Shown here: positions 38,650 to 46,800 of the stretch, in pieces
Position numbering within the stretch: position 1 is the first letter of the stretch
How the letters are laid out: each line of letters starts with the position of its first letter
NCBI RefSeq assembly: GCF_000420325.1
Contig: NZ_ATUS01000001.1
Location: forward strand, 1,554,463 to 1,618,462
DNA length: 64,000 bases
Direction: 5' to 3'
Origin: Spongiibacter tropicus DSM 19543
GTDB lineage: Bacteria; Pseudomonadota; Gammaproteobacteria; Pseudomonadales; Spongiibacteraceae
Translations under genes and position numbers: made by a program
The notes under the pieces: generated by a model
What the model was told of the DNA's origin: nothing
The model's input: only the letters and a program-made list of their open reading frames with translations
Database searches by the model: none

Positions 38650-38716
38650 GGCGCAGTATTAGTAGCAGCACGGTCGGCGATCCGCCCGGCGAGGCTTACT
38701 CATTGCCGGGCGGGAA

Positions 38717-39130
38717 TCAGCGCGACAGGGACGCCAGTTGTGCCTGATAGGCCTGCTGCTCAAACACCCAGCGCGACAGCTCGGCATAGCGCTCCTCGGA
38801 ATCGGGCCAACCGCCCAGCCGCCAGTGAACCCAGCCATTAAAACAGCGTGTATCGGCCCACAACTGCGCACAATCCACATCGCCGCAGGTGCATCCCAAC
38901 AGGATGATCCGTCGGCTTTGTCCGTCCTCGGCGCTCTGCCGCCAGCTTTCGAGGGAATACCAGACAACATCACTGTGCGGCAGAAACCGCAGACCGAGGT
39001 CGGACTCGGCTAACTGGGCAGATACCCGTTCAATCAGTGACTGCCCGCCGATCTCCACGCCCAGTGACGCCTCCCCTCCGGCATTTTCCGGCGGATGCCA
39101 GGTCAGCGTCAGTTCACTGTAGGCAGCCAT
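38717..39130 (-). CDS. small hypothetical protein with CTCG...C motif
   Basis: A 137-residue protein that I do not recognise. It is soluble with no signal peptide. The middle holds RRIILLGCTCGDVDCAQLW, a C-x-C-x4-C cluster that could bind a metal or form a redox site, followed by FNGWVHWRLGGWPDSEERY, which is rich in Trp. It begins three bases after the MFS transporter stop, so the two are cotranscribed. Composition matches the host. Confidence 0.7.
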   Translation of the reverse strand: MAAYSELTLTWHPPENAGGEASLGVEIGGQSLIERVSAQLAESDLGLRFLPHSDVVWYSLESWRQSAEDGQSRRIILLGCTCGDVDCAQLWADTRCFNGWVHWRLGGWPDSEERYAELSRWVFEQQAYQAQLASLSR

Positions 39131-39133
39131 GAT

Positions 39134-40324
39134 TCACACTCTTGCCAGCCGGGTCGCGAACGCAGAGACCAGTAAAAGCATTGCCGCCACCAGCACATAG
39201 GGCACGACCGCATTGAGGGCGTAGACAAGGGTGCCGACCAGCGGCCCGACAATCACCCCCGCTCCCTGCGCGGCACTGACGGTACCGGCAACCACCCCCT
39301 GCTCGCTGGACTCCACCGCGTTGGCCGCCAACGCGGATACCGAGGGATACACCCAGCCCATACCCGCAGCGGCGATACCAAAGCAGACCCACAGCGCCCA
39401 GTCACTGGCCGCCAGCGCGGTGGCCGCAAAACCGACGGCGGCAATCACTGCGCCCACTCGAATCAGGTTCAGGGGTTCCCAGCTTAGGCGGCGCATCAAG
39501 GTCTGTGACAACACCAGCGCCACGCCGACGACCGTCAACGCAATACCCGCGACCTGTGCCGCCGCCGAGGCGTCGAGCTGCAGCACGTCCAGAGCAAAGA
39601 AGCCGACGGTGACCTGAGCAATCGATACCGAGAATGCGGCGACGAAGGCCACCACAATCGGCGCTCGCAAACGCGGATCGCGCAGCGAGGGTGACGGCAT
39701 GGCTCGCGTGGCTCTCGGTGGCTGGTCCGGCAGTCGCCACCACACCACACAGAGCGCGATCAGCGGCAGCAGTGCCGTGATGTACATGGGCAGACCAAGA
39801 CCATAGGGCGCCAGCAAGCCGACAAAGCCGGGGCCGACCACCATACCCGCGCCGGTTGCCGCGCCCAGCATCGCCATGGCTCCCGCTCGCTCATTGGCGG
39901 GCAGATTATCGGCAACCATGGCGGCCGCAGAGGCCGGAACCGCCGCATAAAACACCCCGATAATGACTCGCCCGAGCGCAATACCGCCGAACGCCAGCAG
40001 CGGGGTCAGCAACCACTCCAGCGACAGGTCGATAAACAGGCAGAGTAGAAAGTAGCTGACCGTGAAGCCGCTGAGCCCCAGCAGCATGACGCGCCGCCGA
40101 CCGTGACGGTCGCCAAGACCACCCCACCAGCGTGCGCAGAATATCCAGGTGAAGCCACCCAGCGTCATCGCAACGCCAATATGCCAGGCCTCCAGCGACA
40201 GGATGCTGGCCACCGGCCCCACAAGCGCAACAAAGGCCATGATGGCCAGTGTGCAGCTAAAGTTCTGGAACATCAGCGGCATCAAGCTGAAGTGGGGCGT
40301 TTTTACGGCGCTATCACTGTTCAT
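39134..40324 (-). CDS. MFS transporter
   Basis: A 396-residue major facilitator with about 12 hydrophobic helices. The loop 2-3 signature GGLGDRHGRRRVMLLG is clear, and IGVFYAAVPASAAAMVADNLP is the helix 4-5 region. The shape is that of drug/H+ antiporters of the TetA-like DHA1 group (GAATGAGMVVGPGFVGLLA in helix 5 resembles motif C), so export is likely. The substrate cannot be told. First gene of a two-gene unit with the small protein at 38717. Confidence 0.88.
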   Translation of the reverse strand: MNSDSAVKTPHFSLMPLMFQNFSCTLAIMAFVALVGPVASILSLEAWHIGVAMTLGGFTWIFCARWWGGLGDRHGRRRVMLLGLSGFTVSYFLLCLFIDLSLEWLLTPLLAFGGIALGRVIIGVFYAAVPASAAAMVADNLPANERAGAMAMLGAATGAGMVVGPGFVGLLAPYGLGLPMYITALLPLIALCVVWWRLPDQPPRATRAMPSPSLRDPRLRAPIVVAFVAAFSVSIAQVTVGFFALDVLQLDASAAAQVAGIALTVVGVALVLSQTLMRRLSWEPLNLIRVGAVIAAVGFAATALAASDWALWVCFGIAAAGMGWVYPSVSALAANAVESSEQGVVAGTVSAAQGAGVIVGPLVGTLVYALNAVVPYVLVAAMLLLVSAFATRLARV

Positions 40325-40419
40325 GAAAAGTCATCGTTGAATACTCTGGCCAGCGCGAGACAGCCCCTGAAACATTCCGTCATACAAGAACATCTCGTCA
40401 GACAAGAAAATCCCGCCAT

Positions 40420-40443
40420 AAAAAAAGCCGCACAAGGCGGCTT
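40420..40443 (-). terminator. intrinsic terminator after the acyl-CoA ligase
   Basis: On the minus strand AAGCCGC-CTTGT-GCGGCTT is followed by seven T in all, 15 bases after the ligase stop codon. Confidence 0.92.
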
Positions 40444-40458
40444 GTTCACTGGCACAGT

Positions 40459-42090
40459 TTACGCTTCATCCGGCCAGCGATAATCCTTGTAGGTCTCACG
40501 AATATCTTTTTTGCTCAACTTGCCGGTCGCCGTGTGGGGCAGGCTGTCGACAAACAGGCAGTCTTCCGGAATCCACCACTTGGCGACCTTGCCATCGAAC
40601 CAGTGCAGCATTTCCTGCTTTTCCATGGTCTGGCCTTCCTGCAGGATGACCAGCAGCAATGGCCGCTCGCTCCACTTGGGATGGGGAATCCCCACCACAG
40701 CGGCCTCGGCCACCTTGGGGTGGTTTACCGCACAGTTTTCCAGATCGATGGAGCTGATCCACTCACCGCCGGACTTGATCACGTCCTTCAAGCGGTCGGT
40801 AATCTGCATATAGCCATGCTCGTCGAAACAGGCGACATCCCCGGTTTCAAACCAGCCGTCATCATCGAGCGTCTGACCGTCATAGCCATAATATTCATTA
40901 ACGATCCACGGGCCACGAACTTTCACCGCCCCGGAGCTTTTTCCGTCCCACGGCAGGGTATTGTTGTCGCTGTCGACCACTTTGATATCCACACCAAAGG
41001 TGGGACGGCCCTGCTTGAGCTTGATTTTGATGCGCTCTTCTTCACTAAGCGAGTCCAGCTCGTGAGGCATACCGCCGTTGTATGTGCCCAGCGGGTTCAT
41101 CTCGGTCATACCCCAGGCCTGCTGCACTTCCACGCCGTATTTCTCGCTGAATTCTTCCATGATTTTATAGGGGCAGGCCGCGCCACCGACGGTGACTTTA
41201 TTCAGGCAATCCACGGTCTTGCCTGACTTGGCGAGGTAGTCCAGCAGCGCGAGCCACACGGTCGGCACCCCGGCAGACATGGTGACGCCTTCCTGATTGA
41301 TCAGCGAGCACAGTGTCTCGCCGTCACCCATCTTCGGTCCGGGCATCACCAGCTTGCTGCCGACCATCGGCGCACTGTAAACCAAACCCCAGCCATTGAC
41401 GTGGAACATCGGCACGATGGGCATCACCACATCTCGCAGCGACATGCCAAACACGTCCGGTGCAATGCTGGCAAAGCTGTGCAGAATGGTGGAGCGGTGG
41501 GTGTACATTACCCCTTTGGGATGGCCGGTGGTGCCAGAGGTGTAGCACAGTGCTGACGGCGTATTTTCGTCCAGCTCCGGCCAGCTAAATTCATCACTGG
41601 CCTTTGCCAACAGGCTTTCATAGCAGTGCGCATTGGGCAGGCTGGTTTCAGGCATGGAGGCTTCTTCGCACATCACGATATAGCCTTTCACCTTGGGCAA
41701 CAGCTCTTTGACCGGCTCGAGAATCCCCAGCAGGGTCAGGTCGATGAAAATCCACTGGTCATCTGCGTGGTTAACAATGTACTCAATCTGCTCGGGGAAC
41801 AGGCGCGGGTTTATGGTGTGGCAGATGGCGCCACTGCAAGACACCGCATAGTAGATTTCCAGGTGACGGTAGTCATTCCACGCCAGCGTGCCGATGGTAT
41901 CCCCCGCTTCGACCCCCAGCTCTGAAAGCACATTCGCCAACTGCCGCACGCGGCGAAAAGCGTCCCGATAACGGTAACTGTGCCGGGGATGATCCGCCGT
42001 TACAGAAACGATTTCGGCATTGCCGTTCACTTTCTCAGCGTGTTCCATAATGGCGGTAATGGTGAGCTGACTCATCATCATTGGGGTCAT
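40459..42090 (-). CDS. long/medium-chain fatty acyl-CoA ligase (AMP-binding)
   Basis: An acyl-adenylate ligase of about 543 residues. The P-loop-like A3 motif is [20 protein letters not shown]; the A5 motif is [13 protein letters not shown]; the A7-A8 region is [20 protein letters not shown] and [15 protein letters not shown]; the A10 Lys is in [14 protein letters not shown]. Such enzymes charge fatty or aromatic acids with CoA for beta-oxidation. Start ATG 42090 ([10 protein letters not shown]) has GGAG ten bases upstream; a longer reading to 42126 has no binding site. Divergent from the HDOD gene. Confidence 0.93.
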   Translation of the reverse strand: MTPMMMSQLTITAIMEHAEKVNGNAEIVSVTADHPRHSYRYRDAFRRVRQLANVLSELGVEAGDTIGTLAWNDYRHLEIYYAVSCSGAICHTINPRLFPEQIEYIVNHADDQWIFIDLTLLGILEPVKELLPKVKGYIVMCEEASMPETSLPNAHCYESLLAKASDEFSWPELDENTPSALCYTSGTTGHPKGVMYTHRSTILHSFASIAPDVFGMSLRDVVMPIVPMFHVNGWGLVYSAPMVGSKLVMPGPKMGDGETLCSLINQEGVTMSAGVPTVWLALLDYLAKSGKTVDCLNKVTVGGAACPYKIMEEFSEKYGVEVQQAWGMTEMNPLGTYNGGMPHELDSLSEEERIKIKLKQGRPTFGVDIKVVDSDNNTLPWDGKSSGAVKVRGPWIVNEYYGYDGQTLDDDGWFETGDVACFDEHGYMQITDRLKDVIKSGGEWISSIDLENCAVNHPKVAEAAVVGIPHPKWSERPLLLVILQEGQTMEKQEMLHWFDGKVAKWWIPEDCLFVDSLPHTATGKLSKKDIRETYKDYRWPDEA

Positions 42091-42266
42091 TCTTATTGGT
42101 CTCCGAGTGTTTTTCTTTTGCCCCATACTATCCCGGCCAAAGAGCCGGGTGAACCGTTATCATCGGTCAAAAAGCGGGATTCGCGGACAAGCTGCTGACC
42201 CCGCATCACCGCGCTGGTATGGTCTACTCTATAACCGACAACTACCCAGGCGGCAGGCCCACAACG

Positions 42267-43724
42267 ATGTATGGTCAAAGTGATTCACTGGACCTTTCGG
42301 ATCCGCGCTTACCCGCGTTACTGCCGGTTATCCCGCTGCTTGTCGATCTGCTGCGCGAGCAGGACATCGCACCGGAGCAACTCGTTCATCTGCTCAGCGA
42401 TACTCCCGGCCTGGCCGAGGACACCCTGAACTTTATTAACTCCCCGGTCTTCAACCCAAAGCGCCCACTGGTCGACATCCGCCGCGCCACCGTGTTGCTG
42501 GGCAGTCGCAGTATCGCCATTCTCGGGCTCGCCGTAAGCCTGATAGACAGCTACAAAAAACAGCCGCTCAATGGCCTTCGTCACAATACTTTCTGGGCAC
42601 GGATACTGTTCTGCGCGGTGTCAGCGCGACTGATCGCCGAACGCGAAGAAGACATTGCCGTTGATGAAGCGATTTTTATCGCCAGCTTCCAGGATATCGG
42701 CATGCTGGTGATCGATACGCTGGAACCCGGTTTCTACGCCTCGATTGCCCAGCACTGGCAGTCCCATACCGACCTGAAATTACTGGAAAGCGAATACTTC
42801 GGCTGTGACCATGCGGCCATCAGTACCGCCGTGATGCGTCAATGGGGGCTCGCTGATGCGCTCGCGGAGGCCGCCGCACTCAGTCATTTAAGTGAACCGC
42901 CGCTGAGCAAAGGCAAAACGGAGAGGCTGGGCTGCATTGCGCGTATCGCCTCGCAAATGGCCGACCTGCCCTTCAGCAACGACCCCGACCTTATTCTTCG
43001 GCAACTCCACAGCGAGTGTATTGATGGCCTGCAATGGCAGGATGGTCAGCTCGCCATGCAGTTGCATATCTATCGAAATGTGTTTTCGGAGCTCGCCCCC
43101 CTGGCACAACGGCTTGGCATAGAACGCAGCGCCTATGAGCGCATTGCCCAGCTCAGCCGTGAGCGTCTGCAACCCCGGCTGGTTGACGCGGCTTTTCGGG
43201 CACCGGCCAAACCCGCACCGAAGCTCCACCGCGAGGCCGATGTTCAGGAGGTCAGCGATGCCATTGACCCATTGACCGGGCTGTACAATCGCGCGTCGTT
43301 TCCCGAGCTGCTACAAAACGCCCTGAACAACGGTGAGTACGACCAGCAGCCGCTGACCCTGGTTATGCTCAGCGTGAGCAATTTTCCGCGTATTGCGCGG
43401 GAACGCGGCGACGAAAGCAGCCATCAACTGCTCGCCGACGTCGCGCGCGTACTGGACCGCCATACCCGGCGCGACGATCTGGTCGCCCGGATCTCAGACG
43501 CGATTTTCGCCATCGCCCTGCCTGACGCCCCCGGCACCGCCGCCGCCGCCATCGCCCAACGCTTTGTTGCCAGCGTCACCGAAGCGCTGAGCGAAGATTT
43601 TCCGGAAGCGCGAATTCATGCCGTGCCCGCCACTCAGGAAGAGAGGCAGCCCTATCTGTCAGCGCAGGCGCTGATCTCTGATACCGGAAAACAGTTGCTG
43701 GCAACGCTGAGAGCAGCCAAGTAA
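42267..43724 (+). CDS. HDOD domain protein with degenerate GGDEF domain
   Basis: About 485 residues. The N-terminal ~270 form an HDOD domain (LLSDTPGLAEDTLNFINSP, ARILFCAVSARLIAE, CDHAAISTAVMRQWGLADAL), a fold used as a signalling scaffold. A GGDEF domain follows, beginning DPLTGLYNRASFPELL as usual, but the catalytic GGDEF is replaced: ARISDAIFAIALP stands where RYGGDEFAVLLP is expected. The metal-site Asp of the DxFK motif is also lost (LSVSNFPRIA). It therefore cannot make c-di-GMP and may bind nucleotide or protein. Start ATG 42267 follows GGCAGG; 42219 is an alternative. Confidence 0.85.
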   Translation: MYGQSDSLDLSDPRLPALLPVIPLLVDLLREQDIAPEQLVHLLSDTPGLAEDTLNFINSPVFNPKRPLVDIRRATVLLGSRSIAILGLAVSLIDSYKKQPLNGLRHNTFWARILFCAVSARLIAEREEDIAVDEAIFIASFQDIGMLVIDTLEPGFYASIAQHWQSHTDLKLLESEYFGCDHAAISTAVMRQWGLADALAEAAALSHLSEPPLSKGKTERLGCIARIASQMADLPFSNDPDLILRQLHSECIDGLQWQDGQLAMQLHIYRNVFSELAPLAQRLGIERSAYERIAQLSRERLQPRLVDAAFRAPAKPAPKLHREADVQEVSDAIDPLTGLYNRASFPELLQNALNNGEYDQQPLTLVMLSVSNFPRIARERGDESSHQLLADVARVLDRHTRRDDLVARISDAIFAIALPDAPGTAAAAIAQRFVASVTEALSEDFPEARIHAVPATQEERQPYLSAQALISDTGKQLLATLRAAK

Positions 43725-43785
43725 TTCCGCACTCGGCAAGACTCACCGTCGTGATGTCAGCGAAGCGATGGGCCAAAAACAAGAA

Positions 43786-43808
43786 AGCCGCCTGACTTGC
43801 AGGCGGCT
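43786..43808. terminator. terminator between the HDOD gene and the giant lipoprotein gene
   Basis: A perfect 9-bp stem AGCCGCCTG / CAGGCGGCT with a 5-base loop. On the minus strand it is followed by TTTCTTGTTTTT, so it mainly ends the giant lipoprotein gene, whose stop is 25 bases upstream; it may also end the converging HDOD transcript. Confidence 0.88.
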
Positions 43809-43832
43809 CTGGGATAAAGGGGCTAAGCGGTG

Positions 43833-46800
43833 CTAGGCACCGCAGAACAGCGTAGCGCCGTCCGGATCGAAGGTCTCACAGATGCTGGCAACCCCGTCGC
43901 TGAGGCACTGATCTGGACTGGAAGCATCACCACACAACTCACCCAATAAAAGGTCGGGGTCCAGCGGAAGCTCTGAGGGCAATGCGGGATCGCTGCTCTC
44001 GCCACAGAATGGCGACAGACCATCGGGGTCGAAGCTGCCACACAAGCCTGCAACGCCATCGGTTAGACACTGTTGTGGATCACTGGCGTCCTCGCACAAT
44101 TGCCCCAGCAGTACCGATGGATCGAGCGGGAACTCTGTGGGATCGCTCGGCTCACCGCAAAATGGCGTCGCCCCCTCGGGGTCGAAAGCATTACAGAGTG
44201 ATGCCGCGCCATCAGTAAAGCACTGTTCGGGCTGACTGACATCCTCACAGAATTGGCCGAGAAGTGCGGCGGGATCCAGAGGAATGCCGTCACCCGAGCA
44301 GAAGGGTGTTTGCCCTTCAGCATCAAACGTCTCACAGACGCTGTTAACGCCGTCGGTAAAACATTGCTCCGGGCTGCTGACATCCTCGCAAAGCTGCCCC
44401 ACCAGTGTGGAGGGGTCAAAGGGGAATTCCGGCAGCTCCGGGTCGGTCGCGCCGCCACAGAACGGCGTCAAACCGTCGGGATCGAAGGTCTCACAGATTC
44501 CGCTGGCACCGTCGGCAAAACACTGTGGCAGGTTCGCAACATCGTCGCACAATTGTCCCAACAGCTCGGAGGGATCGACCGGCAGTTCGCCCGGCTCAGC
44601 CGCACCGCTACACAGTGGCGTTTGCCCCTCGGCATCGAATACCGCGCACAGACCCTCGGCACCACTGCTCAGGCACTGCGCCGGATCACTGCTGTCCTCA
44701 CAGAGCTGGCCCAGCAGCTCGGAGGGATCAAAGGGCAACTCGGGCGTCCCCGTGCCAGCACAGAATGGCGTGGCGCTTTCAGGGTCGAAGGTCTCGCAGA
44801 CTGCACTGAAGCCGTCGGCGAAACACTGTTGCAGATCCGTCTGATCTTCACACAACTGTCCGAGGAAGCTTCCCGGATCGAGCGGCAGCTCCGGCGGCAG
44901 ACCGGGACCCGTTGCGCCACCACAGAACGGCGTCAAACCGTCGGGATCAAAAGCGCCACAGAGTCCGGCAACCCCTTCAGTCAGGCACTGCTGCGGGTCC
45001 GAGCTGTCTTCGCAGAACTGGCCCAGTAAATCGGCGGGATCAATCGGCAGTTCGGGAATAGACGGATCACTCGGCTCGCCGCAGAACGGCGTCGCGCCAT
45101 CGGCATCAAAGGCCTCGCACAAGCCATCGAGGCCGTCACTGAAACACTGTTGCGGATTCGTGGCGTCATCACACAACTGCCCCAGCAGATCGGCCGGGTC
45201 GACCGGAAACTCCGGCGGAAAACTCGGATCGCTGGGTTCACCGCAGAAGGGGGTCTCGCCATCGGGGTCGAAGGCATCACACAGGCCCGCCAGACCACTG
45301 GTGAAACATTGCTGCGGATTGCTCAGGTCATCGCATAGCTGCCCGAGAACGTCCGCTGGATCGACGGGAAACTCGGGGATCGATGGATCACTCGGCTCAC
45401 CGCAGAACGGCGTCGCCCCGTTGGGATCAAAGGCATCGCAAAGGCCATTGAAGCCGTCAGTAAAGCACTGCTGCGGGTTGGAGGTATCCTCGCAGAGCTC
45501 CCCAAGCAGTGTCGCCGGATCAAGCGGCAATTCGGGAATAGACGGATCACTCGGCTCGCCGCAGAACGGCGTCAGGCCGTTGGGATCGAAGGTACTGCAC
45601 AGTCCGTCTAGACCGCTGCTGAAGCACTGTTGAGGATCACTGGCGTCTTCGCAGAGCTGCCCGAGCAGTACCGCAGGGTCCAGCGGAAAGGCTGGCGGCT
45701 CAGCGGGATCGCCCTCGCCACAGAACGGGATTGCACCCTCGGCGTCGAAGGTCTCGCAGAGTCCGGCAACGCCATCGGTAAAACACTGCTGGGGATTGCT
45801 GACGTCCTCACAGAGCTGGCCAAGCAGAACAGCGGGATCAAAGGGCAGTTCCGGGGGGAACGTGGGCTCAGTCATCTCTCCGCAGAACGGGGTTTGTCCG
45901 CTGGAATCAAACGCGGCACACACCGCCTCGACACCCTCGGCAAAGCACTGTTGCAGATCGCTGCTGTCCTCACAAAATTCGCCGAGCAGCGCCGCAGGGT
46001 CCAGCGGCAGCTCTGGAATAGAGGGATCGCTCGGCTCACCGCAGAAGGGGGTTTGACCGCTGGAATCAAAGGCCCCGCAGAAAGCGTTGAGGCCATCAGT
46101 AAAGCACTGCTGCGGGTTGCTCACATCGCTGCAGAATTCACCCAGCAGCTCTTCGGGGTCGAACGGCAACTCTGGCGGATCCGTCGGCTCGCCGCAGAAA
46201 GGCGTCTGTCCGCTGGAATCGAAGACCTCGCAGATACCGTTCAAGCCGTCAGTAAAACACTGCTGAGGATTGCTGGCATCCTCACACAGGGCACCCAGCA
46301 GTTCAGAGGGATCGAAGGGGAATTCGGGCGGGAAGCTTGGGTCACTCGGCTCACCGCAGAACGGCGTTGCCCCGTTGGGATCAAAGGTAGCGCAGAAACC
46401 GGCGACACCGTCAGCAAAACACTGTTGCAGGTCACCGCTGTCTTCGCATAGCTGACCAAACAGATCCGCCGGATCGAAGGGCAGCGAGGGCTCTCCGGGC
46501 TCACTCGGCTCACCGCAGAAGGGTGTCTCTGCATCCGGATCGAAGGTCTCGCACAGACCGGCTACGCCGTCGGCAAAACATTGCTGAACATCACTGCTGT
46601 CATCACACAACTGCCCAAACAGATCCGCCGGATCGAAGGGCAGCGAGGGCTCTCCGGGCTCACTCGGCTCCCCGCAGAAGGGTGTCTCTGCATCCGGATC
46701 GAAGGTCTCGCACAGACCGGCTACGCCGTCGGCAAAACATTGCTGAACATCACTGCTGTCATCACACAACTGCCCAAACAGATCCGCCGGATCGAAGGGC

